Shown: positions 8,633 through 17,156 of the stretch, piece by piece
How the letters are laid out: every line of letters starts with the position of its first letter
How positions within the stretch are numbered: position 1 is the first letter of the stretch
DNA from: Duganella qianjiadongensis
GTDB lineage: Bacteria > Pseudomonadota > Gammaproteobacteria > Burkholderiales > Burkholderiaceae_D
Assembly (NCBI RefSeq): GCF_009857915.1
Contig: NZ_WWCM01000006.1
Span: forward strand, 124,001-188,000
Direction: 5' to 3'
Length of the DNA stretch: 64,000 bases
Translations under genes and position numbers: made by a program
The notes under the pieces: generated by a model
Databases searched by the model: none
What the model saw: the letters and a program-made list of their open reading frames with translations, nothing else
Told to the model about the DNA's origin: nothing

Positions 8633-10717
8633 ATGGACATGAATAACATTATCCAGTTCACCGCGCGCAAGGATCTCTCGGCGCAGCGGAATCTCGAAGA
8701 ATTTATTGCCATGGCCCGCGACCACATCCCTACCTGGGGGCACCTAAATGGCTTTACATGGGACGCTGTAAGCTGGCCGACCTTAAATGGAAACATTTGG
8801 TTTACTAATCAAGAAAATACGAAGGTCAGAAGGAAAGCAGCTCCAAGCCCCGAGCAACTGCTGCAACCGGCATTCATGGAAGCGGCCAAGGCTTACCTCC
8901 GACATCGACATCATACCAAGCCCCACAAGAATTTGGGCCGTGAGATGTCAGCGCTGCGCGCCTTGGAATACGTCCTGCGTCAGGACATGGGGGTGGCTGA
9001 CATTACCAAAGTATCGGAACGCCACTTCCAGCAAACTCTTGCCCTAATAGGTCACCAAAAGGCTGTGGCGTTCATTGCCGGAGAACTGCTCGGAATCCTA
9101 AAACGGCTAGCCGATTATGCCATTGTCACCTCTAGCGCACATTACTGGAATCACCACTACCGCCGCGACCGCAGCTACGCTAAAACAAACGGCTTCTTGG
9201 CCCAGCAGCATATAAAAGACAAAAAGGTTCCGGATCAGGATGCGTTGTTGGCAATTGCGGAAGTGTTCAATCATGGGTATCACCAGCCGCTCGAAGACGT
9301 TGACGTGCTGGTCACAAGTATTACCGCGTTGCTGCTCTGTGCGCCGACGCGCATCATGGAAACGGTGCGGTTCAGAATTGACTGTTTGGCAAGCGACCAG
9401 GACAAGAACGGCAAGACCCAGTATTACCTGAAATACTGGGTCCCCAAAATTAACTCCTTTGCGCGTAAGCCGATTCCGGAAACAATGGCGGAAACTGCAA
9501 TTGAAGCCATACGGCGCCTGACCGAGGTGACGGAAGCGGGACGGCGTCTCGCCCGGCACATGGAGACTCACCCGACTAAATTCTATCGACACGCAAAGTG
9601 CCCGAACGTGGCCGCCAACCAAGTGCTCACTCCCGAGCAGGTTATGCACGCCCTCGGCTTTGCGAAAATATCGTCCGCACAGGCATTCGTTAAGACATGG
9701 ACCGGATCGTATAAGTTGTCCGGCCTTACCTTGGACTCTCTGTGGCAAATCGTCATAAAAGTCCATCAAGAATTGAATCCCTATTTCCCGTACCAAGAGC
9801 CAACTGTTAAAGGTGAAGTTACTCCACTGAAAATGTCCGAGTCGCTGCTATGCTGCCTGCGCAGCCAGTTTGCGACAACATTAGCGACCAGTCCCGTCCT
9901 GCTCGCCCCCTTCAACCGGGGCTACTATGCAAAACGGCTAGACGCCGATGTGGAAAATCGAAAGCAACAAAAAAACTATGGGAAGGCTGCCAATTGTTGC
10001 TTCTACACCCGCCACGGCTTTGAGCCATTCAAGTTCAAGTCGCACTCGGTGCGCCACATGCTCAACCGGCTGGCGAAGCAAAGCGGGGGCTCGATCGATA
10101 TCATTACGGCTTGGAGCAGCCGTTCGACAAACCGGCAAACTTTGACCTATCTCGACAACGATCAGGGCGAAGCAGCCGTTGCCGTTGCCTCCTTGATGGG
10201 GCATGAAGTCGAACAGAGCACCAAGGCGCCCGTCACCAGCGAAGAGGCCGAGATCTACAGCCAAGGTCCGATACACCGCAACCGCTACGGCCTGTGCCGC
10301 CGCAGCTGGCGGATCGGCCCATGTAATAAGTTCGCCGATTGCCTGAATTGTTCTGAGGTCCTAATATGCAAAGGGGACCGGTTCGCGGCGGACGTGATTG
10401 CTTCCGAGCGCGAGGAGCTGGCTAAGACGTATCAAGCGGCGGAAGACGCGGTCGGTCGCGGCGAACGCCCAGCCACACGCTGGATGAAGGTAAGCGGGCC
10501 GCAGATCAAAAAGCTGGATGCACTGCTTTCTATACTGAATGATCCACTGGTCCCGGATGGGAGCCCTATCACGTTAACCGGCACTGATTTCAGCCACGAG
10601 CAAACGCTAGTCAACGGAAAAGCAGAAGAAGCAGGCGTCAAGCTTTTGGACAGAACCACGCTGGCCATTGAGTACGGCGAGGATCTGCTGGCCTGCCTGG
10701 ACGAGTTGAGGAGCTAG
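8633..10717 (+). CDS. Large tyrosine recombinase, third of the module, Cys-rich tail
   Basis: A 694-aa protein starting 1 base after the previous stop. The catalytic set is intact though divergent: Arg240 (APTRIMETVRF), His471 and Arg474 (SHSVRHML), Trp494 (TAWSSRS) and Tyr506 (QTLTYLDND). Unusually, about 230 residues separate the first arginine from the HxxR box, so the domain carries a large insertion. After the tyrosine there is a cluster of cysteines (Cys555, 564, 570, 573, 579) suggesting zinc binding. Size and tail resemble TnpB of Tn554 and GmtZ-type integrases. A longer frame exists from a TTG at 8543, but it overlaps the upstream gene and lacks support. Confidence 0.85.
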   Translation: MDMNNIIQFTARKDLSAQRNLEEFIAMARDHIPTWGHLNGFTWDAVSWPTLNGNIWFTNQENTKVRRKAAPSPEQLLQPAFMEAAKAYLRHRHHTKPHKNLGREMSALRALEYVLRQDMGVADITKVSERHFQQTLALIGHQKAVAFIAGELLGILKRLADYAIVTSSAHYWNHHYRRDRSYAKTNGFLAQQHIKDKKVPDQDALLAIAEVFNHGYHQPLEDVDVLVTSITALLLCAPTRIMETVRFRIDCLASDQDKNGKTQYYLKYWVPKINSFARKPIPETMAETAIEAIRRLTEVTEAGRRLARHMETHPTKFYRHAKCPNVAANQVLTPEQVMHALGFAKISSAQAFVKTWTGSYKLSGLTLDSLWQIVIKVHQELNPYFPYQEPTVKGEVTPLKMSESLLCCLRSQFATTLATSPVLLAPFNRGYYAKRLDADVENRKQQKNYGKAANCCFYTRHGFEPFKFKSHSVRHMLNRLAKQSGGSIDIITAWSSRSTNRQTLTYLDNDQGEAAVAVASLMGHEVEQSTKAPVTSEEAEIYSQGPIHRNRYGLCRRSWRIGPCNKFADCLNCSEVLICKGDRFAADVIASEREELAKTYQAAEDAVGRGERPATRWMKVSGPQIKKLDALLSILNDPLVPDGSPITLTGTDFSHEQTLVNGKAEEAGVKLLDRTTLAIEYGEDLLACLDELRS

Positions 10718-10719
10718 AG

Positions 10720-11136
10720 ATGTCGAGAGCAATTACGGACAAAGATGTTCGGCAAATGGTCGAGATGGTAAGGGCTTGGCCGAAAAACGAGCCATTCAAG
10801 TGGGAGTCCATTTGCGAAGGCGCGCGGGGCATCCTAGGCTATAAGCCTACCAGACAAGCACTGGACAAGAAACCAGCGCTGGCGTACGCCTACGAAGTCA
10901 AAAAAGAGAATCTGCGGTCTGAGGCGGACAAGCTCAGCAAAGTGACGCGTCCGCGTACCACACTGGAGGCCATGGAAAAAATCGCCACCCTTCAGGAAGA
11001 GAACGATCAGTTGAGGGCTGAAGTTGCACGAATGGCAGAGATTGCCAACCGATTCATTTACAACGGATCGCTACATGGCCTCACACGCGCTAAGCTGATG
11101 GCGCCGCTGCCGAACAAAAAGAACCCTCACTCCTAA
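10720..11136 (+). CDS. Small coiled-coil accessory protein of the recombinase module
   Basis: A 138-aa protein with a good GAGGAG ribosome site, starting 2 bases after the third recombinase. Residues 1-60 look like a small helix-rich DNA-binding region (FKWESICEGARGILGYKPTRQAL) and residues 75-110 form a clear coiled coil (LEAMEKIATLQEENDQLRAEVARM). The position after a TnpB-like recombinase and the size match TnpC of Tn554 or GmtX-like partners, which guide or bias integration. I do not recognise a specific family, so the accessory role rests on context. Confidence 0.7.
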   Translation: MSRAITDKDVRQMVEMVRAWPKNEPFKWESICEGARGILGYKPTRQALDKKPALAYAYEVKKENLRSEADKLSKVTRPRTTLEAMEKIATLQEENDQLRAEVARMAEIANRFIYNGSLHGLTRAKLMAPLPNKKNPHS

Positions 11137-11151
11137 ATACCGGAGGTAATA

Positions 11152-11208
11152 TGGGTAGTGGAAAGAACGACCAGCAGCTGGCCGCAGACAACTTGGCGCG
11201 ATTCTAGG
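11152..11208 (+). pseudogene. Start of a fifth module gene, cut by a stop codon
   Basis: Fifteen bases after the coiled-coil gene a strong GGAGG site precedes an ATG that opens an 18-codon frame (MGSGKNDQQLAADNLARF) ended by TAG. Beyond the stop the same frame continues with sensible residues (VWIRDREQAKDW) before the sequence turns into a helicase fragment in another frame. It reads as the beginning of a further small module gene that lost its remainder. The identity of the original gene is not known. Confidence 0.5.
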
Positions 11209-11209
11209 T

Positions 11210-11452
11210 CTGGATTCGTGACCGAGAACAAGCCAAGGATTGGCGATCTCGTGATGTACACCGAGAACGAATACAACCTGGGCCTGCGGAACGGCTCGCT
11301 CGGAATGATCGTCGAGACATCTGTGCCGGAGGAAGTAGAGGCGGCGTGCTGCGCCTGCGAGTTCGACTGGGTGCGACACACCCTCAACAGCCGTTAGGCG
11401 AACGTCCTGATGCACGCGTATTCGTTCACAGTGCACAAGGGCCAAGGGTGAA
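11210..11452 (+). pseudogene. C-terminal remnant of a RecD/TraA-like helicase
   Basis: In one frame the translation gives RIGDLVMYTENEYNLGLRNG and, after an in-frame TAG at about 11395, MHAYSFTVHKGQG. These are the late motifs of superfamily-1 RecD2/TraA-type helicases (the GD-x-V-x-x-x-x-N-x-Y-x-L-x-x-x-NG segment and the YAxTVHKxQG motif VI region). The N-terminal ATPase domain is absent and a second stop follows at once, so this is a non-functional scrap of former cargo. Confidence 0.7.
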
Positions 11453-11527
11453 AATAATATAGTGCAAACGGTCATTAGGCAGGAAACTGCCAGCTCAACC
11501 AGAAATGATGACCGTTGTAAAACGTAA

Positions 11528-11595
11528 TAGAGGGTCGGCCGGGATTCGTGTTTATGCAAAGCTTCACATAAACACGAATCCCGGCCGGCCCTCTA
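11528..11595. repeat. 68-bp near-perfect palindrome
   Basis: Two 29-base arms (11528-11556 and 11567-11595) are inverted copies with a single T-G mismatch, and the 10-base centre contains AAGCTT. The structure would extrude as a long cruciform or hairpin. It lies just before the IS256-type transposase remnant, so it may be two abutted terminal inverted repeats of that IS. There is no T-run to make it a terminator. Confidence 0.85.
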
Positions 11596-11825
11596 ATAAG
11601 CAGGCCAAGCCCGACCCGGAACTGCTCAAACTGGCAGACAGTCCGCTGGCGAACTACCAGAAGCCCGAAGACCTGATTGGCGAAAACGGACAGCTTAAGC
11701 ACCTCACCATGATACTGGTCGAGCGTGCCCTGGAGACTGAGATGACCTGCCACCTGGGGCACGACAAGAGCGGCGAAGTAATTAACGTCACCGGCAACAC
11801 ACGTAGCGATGGCAGCAGCGTTAGA
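11596..11825 (+). pseudogene. IS256-family transposase, N-terminal remnant
   Basis: The translation contains KPEDLIGENGQLKHLTMILV and ERALETEMTCHLGHDKSG followed by VTGNTRSDGSS, the hallmark N-terminal region of IS256-family (mutator-type) DDE transposases. Homology stops at about 11825, before the catalytic domain, and the frame then runs into the antisense of the neighbouring ATPase gene. Only about 75 codons survive. The 68-bp palindrome on its left may be its former terminus. Confidence 0.8.
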
Positions 11826-11879
11826 ACGGAATCATCCTTTGTACCTACGACCGGCACATGGCGCGTAGGCTATCAGGTG

Positions 11880-13889
11880 TTAAAGCTTACTCAGTATTTC
11901 TTCCAGCTTGCCAACCGTGGTCTTGACGTCGAAGTAATTCTGGTAAGCGGCCTTCGCAGATTCAATCAGGCCCTTATAGGTCAGGATCTTGATGTTGTAG
12001 GCATTGAAGACTTCCTGCTGCCGCTCCGAAATCACAGGTGCCGTGGAGATGAGCAGGAATACCTGAATTCCGGGAGGCCGCCCACCGAACTTGGTCAGGA
12101 AATCGGGATGTTCGCGGTAGAACTGTTCCATGGCCTCCACATATTTTCGCCCCTGCGCTTCCAGGTCGCTGAGGCGCACGGTTAGGCCAGGCCGTTTCAG
12201 TTCAATGATGATGTGCGCACCAGCCGTCGTGCGGTAAGCGATATCTAGACGAGCTCCTTCCTCCGCTTCCGGGCAGGCTCTCTTCAACTCAGCCGTCAAC
12301 GTCACTTCCATCGCCTCGGTACCCTTGACGCGATCCCAGGACGGATCAAGCAGCCATAGGTGATTGAACAGGTATTTCTGCGCAACTTTCTCCAGCTTCT
12401 TGGCATCCACAATCTCTTCATCGAATTTGCGGATGATTTCCAGGCGCTGCTTCGTGATATCGAGATAGTAGCTCTCCTCGATGTCGTCGAGCGTCGCAAA
12501 GATCGCCTGAAACTCGGGGCTAAGAACGTCGGTGATCTTGTCCAGCTCATCAAGCCGGCTTCGCGCCCGCAGCTTTTCGAAACCGACGATCGCACTGCGA
12601 TACAGCAAGCGCTGGGCTTCTTCGTTCTTGCTCGGATCGTTGGAGATCGAAACGTTTCCGATTGACGTCATGATTCGATCCGCCGCCTTGCGATCGCGCT
12701 GGTCAGTGAAGCTGTCCAGCCATTCGACGATATTCGGGTTGGGCGTGGAGGTTTTCGTGTAGCCCAGTTCCCGACGCCAATCGTCCCATTCGTCTCGGAT
12801 CTGACGCATCACGGTGACCATGTGCGTGCGCAATGCCTGGAAGTGAGCATCGTCGTGCTTAATGGCCTCTCGGCTGGCAGTGGCGCGATCCGTGTCGTCG
12901 GAATCCAAAAAGTCAGCCTGAACCTCGCCGAAAATGTAGTTGTTGAAGTAGCGCGCATCTCCAAGTTCAGAAAGGATGTCTTCCTGGAACAGACGGCCGT
13001 TAGCGAAGATGGAAACTTTATTAAGACTTTCGTCGCCGCGTCCCAACTTGGATGGAGTGTCGACTGTGCCGATGAAGCCCTTCACTTCGACATCGACGCC
13101 GCCAACCTGCAGGATGGCGGGCAGGCTTGCGACGAAGTGTTCTACTTTGCCGGCCTCGTCGGTCTTCGTCGCAATGGCGGGCGCGATCTTGAGGATTTCG
13201 TCCCGCGCCGCCGTATCGAAGAACCATAAGAACTGCAAGTCCTTGTAGAGGGAGGCTTCGCCACGGGTGAGGGACTTACCGTTCAGTTCTACCTTAAAGG
13301 TGTCAGTAAATACGCCGAATCGGCGCGCCAAGCGTGGGCGGAGATATTCCTCCGTCTTGTTAATCTTCGAGTTCAGATCGGTCAGGCTGATACGTGTACC
13401 CTTCGGCTTGGTGAAGTCGGCGGGCACGTCAATCCGTTCGACAGGATAGTCAACGGCATCTTCCGTGCCGCTCGTCATCGCCTTCAACTTCTTGACGTCA
13501 ATCTTAAAGGCGACCGTGTCCTCGCCTTCTGCCTTTGTAACGACTTCGATCGAGTTAGCCAGTGAAAACATAGCCAGCTTGCCGATGCCTTTCCTGCCCA
13601 TAACGCGGCGTTTGCCACTCTGGCTCAACGACTTATTTGCTTCCCGCAGACGTCGCGTGTACCCTACTTTCAAGAACTTGTTGAGCACGGCGTCTTCCGT
13701 CATGCCATGACCATCGTCATCAACGACGATTTCATCGTCGTCCGGTTTGAGTTGAATCTTAACCTCGGACGCATCCGCGTCCCAGGCGTTAGAGATGACC
13801 TCGCTGACCACCGCAGGGGTGGAACTGTACAGGCCAATACCTAAGTGATTCAGGACATTCAATTCAATGCGAAACTTGAGATTGGCCAT
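11880..13889 (-). CDS. MORC/MutL-type GHKL ATPase with C-terminal PD-(D/E)XK-like nuclease domain
   Basis: A 669-aa protein. Residues 1-200 form a GHKL ATPase: Glu30 and Asn34 of the N box (SEVISNAWDADA), DDDGHGM (57-63) and the GRKGIGK loop (98-104). The middle (200-440) resembles the MutL/Hsp90-like transducer, followed by helices (440-510). The C-terminus (about 505-669) has HLWLLDPSWDRV, then Asp549 (RLDIAY) and Glu563-x-Lys565 (IIIELKRP), the expected PD-(D/E)XK active-site pattern. GHKL ATPases linked to methyltransferases are known from restriction systems related to eukaryotic MORC proteins. Its ATG overlaps the methyltransferase stop, so it is most likely the ATP-dependent restriction component. 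The nuclease call is inferred from motif only. Confidence 0.82.
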   Translation of the reverse strand: MANLKFRIELNVLNHLGIGLYSSTPAVVSEVISNAWDADASEVKIQLKPDDDEIVVDDDGHGMTEDAVLNKFLKVGYTRRLREANKSLSQSGKRRVMGRKGIGKLAMFSLANSIEVVTKAEGEDTVAFKIDVKKLKAMTSGTEDAVDYPVERIDVPADFTKPKGTRISLTDLNSKINKTEEYLRPRLARRFGVFTDTFKVELNGKSLTRGEASLYKDLQFLWFFDTAARDEILKIAPAIATKTDEAGKVEHFVASLPAILQVGGVDVEVKGFIGTVDTPSKLGRGDESLNKVSIFANGRLFQEDILSELGDARYFNNYIFGEVQADFLDSDDTDRATASREAIKHDDAHFQALRTHMVTVMRQIRDEWDDWRRELGYTKTSTPNPNIVEWLDSFTDQRDRKAADRIMTSIGNVSISNDPSKNEEAQRLLYRSAIVGFEKLRARSRLDELDKITDVLSPEFQAIFATLDDIEESYYLDITKQRLEIIRKFDEEIVDAKKLEKVAQKYLFNHLWLLDPSWDRVKGTEAMEVTLTAELKRACPEAEEGARLDIAYRTTAGAHIIIELKRPGLTVRLSDLEAQGRKYVEAMEQFYREHPDFLTKFGGRPPGIQVFLLISTAPVISERQQEVFNAYNIKILTYKGLIESAKAAYQNYFDVKTTVGKLEEILSKL

Positions 13890-14935
13890 CAGGATTTCTT
13901 CTCCAGTTGTATAAGGTGGGCCTTGAAAATTTCACCGACAAGCTTTCCTAGCGCAGGCGGCACTGCATTGCCAATCATGCGACCAACGGCGGAGAAGGTT
14001 ACCGGCACGTCGGGACTCACGAACTGGTAGTCATCAGGGAAGGACTGCAGTATCGCCGCTTCGCGCAAAGTGATGGCGCGATGCTGCTCAGGGTGTCCAA
14101 ACCTACCGGTGCCGAAGTTGTAGCACTGCGTTGTGATGGTAGGTGAAGGTACATTCCATTTCATGCGTGCGTAGACGCTTTTGAACGATTTCCCAGAGTC
14201 CGCTTTGTGGCAAGGCGCACGCAGATCCTCCGGCCAGTCTAGCCAAGTTCCACCCGGTTTGGATGCTTGGATACGTTTCAGGTTAATCGGCGTCAACGAT
14301 CGCGCCTTATGCAGCGGATCAGTGGCGGACGTCTCTCCCGCCTTTAGTTTCGGCAGATGGCCAATCGCATCTTTGACAGTAATCGGCTTTTTGGTGGTGG
14401 GACCTGGGATCTTAATTTCGCCCAACTTGGACGCCACTAGAACAAAGCGCCGTCGCTCCTGCGGAATGCCATAGTCGGCGCAACGCACGCGTTTCCAGTC
14501 AAAGTAATAGTTGTTGCGACACAATGTAGCTATAAATTTATCGAACGGCGCATGATTCGTCACGCGCGGCACATTTTCCATGGACACAAGCTCGGGCTGA
14601 GTCTCTTCGATTAGACGGGAAAAATGGTCGAGCAGCGACCATTTCGCGTCTTCGGAGTTGTCACGGCCGCGTGTAAGGGTGGAGAACGGTTGGCAAGGTG
14701 CACAACCGGCAAGCAGGCGAACCACACCCTTAGCTTTTGAATAATGCTTCGATATTATTGAGCCATCAATCAATTCCACGTTTTTCTTGTGGAACTTGGC
14801 CTGAATATTAGCTTCATAGGGGAACTCACAGTCCGTGTCGATATCATATCCGGCCTTTACCTTGATCCCTGCTTCCTTGAGGCCATAACTGAGGCCTCCA
14901 ACTCCGCAAAATAGGTCGACTGCTTCTATACGCAT
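13889..14935 (-). CDS. C5-cytosine DNA methyltransferase
   Basis: A 348-aa DNA (cytosine-5) methyltransferase. Motif I is DLFCGVGGLSYGL (7-19), motif IV holds the catalytic Cys81 in PCQPF, motif VI is MENVP, motif VIII is QERRRF, and motif X is GNAVPP near the C-terminus. The recognition specificity lies in the variable region between motifs VIII and IX and cannot be predicted. A TTG four codons upstream is in frame, but GGAGAAG is placed ideally for the ATG chosen. Its stop overlaps the start of the GHKL-nuclease gene (ATGA), which implies co-translation and that it protects host DNA from that partner. Confidence 0.93.
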   Translation of the reverse strand: MRIEAVDLFCGVGGLSYGLKEAGIKVKAGYDIDTDCEFPYEANIQAKFHKKNVELIDGSIISKHYSKAKGVVRLLAGCAPCQPFSTLTRGRDNSEDAKWSLLDHFSRLIEETQPELVSMENVPRVTNHAPFDKFIATLCRNNYYFDWKRVRCADYGIPQERRRFVLVASKLGEIKIPGPTTKKPITVKDAIGHLPKLKAGETSATDPLHKARSLTPINLKRIQASKPGGTWLDWPEDLRAPCHKADSGKSFKSVYARMKWNVPSPTITTQCYNFGTGRFGHPEQHRAITLREAAILQSFPDDYQFVSPDVPVTFSAVGRMIGNAVPPALGKLVGEIFKAHLIQLEKKS

Positions 14936-15229
14936 ATACTTCTCCAATGTTGCGATGATTTTAACCGAACAACAACGTTAAGCACATATCCAAAACATTA
15001 ACGTCAACGTTACATTCACTGCGTTTGCCCATCCATAGACGCCTGAACAGCCGGTGGGGGCGATTCGAGTCCGAGGACCGATGCCTAAGGCGAGGGAGCG
15101 AGGATGGCCCGGTAGCCTAAAATCCAGAACCTCACCAACGCCTTTCTCGTCAATCAGTTCGAGGTATGAATCCAGGTTGTAAAACGAGACGTCATCTAGC
15201 GAGCAGCCATATAGCACAGCAGTCAGGCT
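14936..15229. other. Gap upstream of the methyltransferase
   Basis: This region must contain the promoter of the restriction-modification operon. A minus-strand frame at 14978-15217 begins after the degenerate integrase but has no recognisable motif, so I do not call it a gene. Confidence 0.4.
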
Positions 15230-15775
15230 TCAGATCTTGCGCGCGGTAATGTTGCGATTGCTGGCCTCAACATATATGGTCGGGTCTACGTTAACGTGTA
15301 CGAGCGAGATGGCCACGGTATGGATATCTCGACCAGTGATGAGCCAAGTAATGTCGAAGGTATGGGACAGCCAGTGCGCCGAGAGGGTAGCTAAGGTGTC
15401 CGGCTGCGGTCAGGTCCCCGGCCTGTTCGGGGAGCACATTGTGTAGTGCGCGCGAACTTAAATTATCACATCCAACCCGATACAGCCGACGTCGGGCCAC
15501 TCGCCGATCAGGCAGCGATACGCCGCCATCTTGACCCTAGCGCCATGTTTCGTGCCGCTAGCACACGGCGCCAGGCAGCGGATCCAAAGCGAATGCGCAC
15601 CGATAGGTACTCAGCGCACCAAGCAGCTCCGGCATGACCGGCACTGTGCGTTCTTTGCCGCCTTTGGCGGTGTCATCGTCGACCGTGAAGACCCAGCAGA
15701 TGTTCCCTTCTTCTGATTGTAGAGTGAGCCAACGGCGGCCTTGAAGGTACCAATCAACTCTAAGGCGCACGATAC
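15230..15775 (-). pseudogene. Degenerate tyrosine recombinase
   Basis: Pieces of a phage-type integrase can be read on the minus strand in more than one frame. At the upstream end KGGKERTVPVMPELLGAL matches the beta-hairpin with the catalytic lysine. Further down, HWLSHTFDITWLITGRDIHT and VAISLVHVNVDPTIYVEASN match the HxLRHT, LGH and tyrosine regions. The HxxR arginine has become serine (HWLSHT) and the LGH has become LVH. Frameshifts and stops separate the parts, so the gene is dead. It is unlike the three intact recombinases and probably came with a separate element. Confidence 0.72.
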
Positions 15776-15920
15776 TTCATCGCCCGCCAACGCACACTCG
15801 GTAGGCCGATGAAGAGGTTTGATTGCGATACGGCAACGTTTTACTCAAGAAAGACGGGTTTGGTTCTGTGCGACATTTGATACTTAATGACAGGGCTAGC
15901 CCGGAGATAGACTGACTTTA

Positions 15921-17156
15921 GGGTACCTCGAATAACCGGAGATTCGAGAGCACGTGCTGAAAAAGTCTTGGCGTAAGCGTTGTTTCAGCTGTTGGATGCG
16001 ACAGCTTCAAGGCCCTTCAATGGCCCGCGCTGGCCATTTTCGGCGGTCCGGACGGACCTCGGGCGTCAGAACGCCACGATCCCGGCCTGCTTCAAATAAG
16101 AAAAGCGCTGCAAGTTGTAGGTGGCGGCCTTCCAGTTCAAGTGCAGTGTGGCGCGCGCCAGCCCAATCGAACGCAGCGCCTTGCCACCCAGTTGTGCCAG
16201 GCCGGCGAAGACGTGCTCGACACGGGCACGCGGCTTGGCGATGCGCTTGTTACGCCGTTTCTGCGCCTCGGACAGTGGTTTGTCTTTGCTGCCCTTGCGC
16301 TGGATATGCATGCGCCATCCTTGCCCCTTGAGCCGTGCTTCACGCTCACCGTCGACATAGCCCTTGTCGGCATAGATATCGCGGCTGGTGTTGCCCGGAT
16401 CAATCAGCGCTTCAAAGTGCAGGGTGTCGTGCTCGCTGGCGGTGCAGACCTTGATCCTGCGAATAAGCTTGTAGCGCTTGTCGGCGTTGGCCGATAGCTT
16501 GTAGCCGAAGTAGGACTTGCCGTGCTTCTTGGTCCAGCGTGCATCGATGTCTTTTTGTCGCCGCTTCGCGGGCTTCCAGTCAGCTGGCATCGCGCCTTCG
16601 GTCACGATGGCCTTTTCCTCCTTGTTGATCGACTGCTTGGGCGTTTGTACGATGCTCGCGTCGATCATCTGTCCGCCGCGTGCCATATAGCCGTGCATCG
16701 ACAGCTGGCGGTTGACCGCGTCAAAAATGCTTTCGCTGGCGCCTGCCTGGATCCGGCGTTCTTTGAAAGTCCAGATCGTGGTCCGGTCGGGAATCTGGCT
16801 GCTGTGACGCAGTCCGATGAAACGCTGGAAGCTGAGGCGGTCAAGCAGCTGGAATTCCATCTGCTCATCGCTTAAATTGAAGAGCTGCTGAATCAGCAGT
16901 ACGCGTACCATGAGCTCCGTGGGGAATGGCGGCCGACCGCCGCGCCCACGGCCGGGGCGGGGAGCAGCAGCATCAACCGCTGCAGCCAGCGCCGCGAAGT
17001 CGACATGCTGTTCCAGCACCCGCAGCGTATCGCCAAGCTCGTTGAGCTTCGCTTCGCGCTCCTGGTCGGCAAACAGGCTGTGTTTGATCATCGTAATCAA
17101 GTCAGAATCGGGTCTTCAACATCATGACAGAGCTGCATGCGTTTTTCGAGGTGCCC
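15921..17156. mobile_element. IS5-family insertion sequence (complete)
   Basis: A 1236-bp element bounded by imperfect inverted repeats: GGGTACCTCGAA at 15921-15932 and its counterpart, read on the minus strand as GGGCACCTCGAA, ending at 17156. It encodes one transposase on the minus strand. No clear target duplication is visible: TTTA lies to the left and AAAA to the right, which suggests later change or recombination. Confidence 0.8.
16066..17091 (-). CDS. IS5-family transposase
   Basis: A 341-aa DDE transposase of the IS5 group. Motifs: an N-terminal DUF772-like region with GRGGRPPFPTELMVRVLLIQ (near 50-70), the first Asp in IDASIVQTPKQ, the second in YADKGYVD, and the Glu in RARVEHVFA. 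The frame is open from end to end. The start at the ATG coding MIKHSLFADQ was chosen over a TTG three codons upstream. It is the only intact transposase in the island, so this insertion is likely the most recent event there. It inserted between the decayed integrase and the decayed IS110 gene. Confidence 0.93.
   Translation of the reverse strand: MIKHSLFADQEREAKLNELGDTLRVLEQHVDFAALAAAVDAAAPRPGRGRGGRPPFPTELMVRVLLIQQLFNLSDEQMEFQLLDRLSFQRFIGLRHSSQIPDRTTIWTFKERRIQAGASESIFDAVNRQLSMHGYMARGGQMIDASIVQTPKQSINKEEKAIVTEGAMPADWKPAKRRQKDIDARWTKKHGKSYFGYKLSANADKRYKLIRRIKVCTASEHDTLHFEALIDPGNTSRDIYADKGYVDGEREARLKGQGWRMHIQRKGSKDKPLSEAQKRRNKRIAKPRARVEHVFAGLAQLGGKALRSIGLARATLHLNWKAATYNLQRFSYLKQAGIVAF

Noticed and set aside
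14978..15217. Minus-strand ORF next to the degenerate integrase
   Set aside because: No motif and no good start; it probably reflects decayed DNA.
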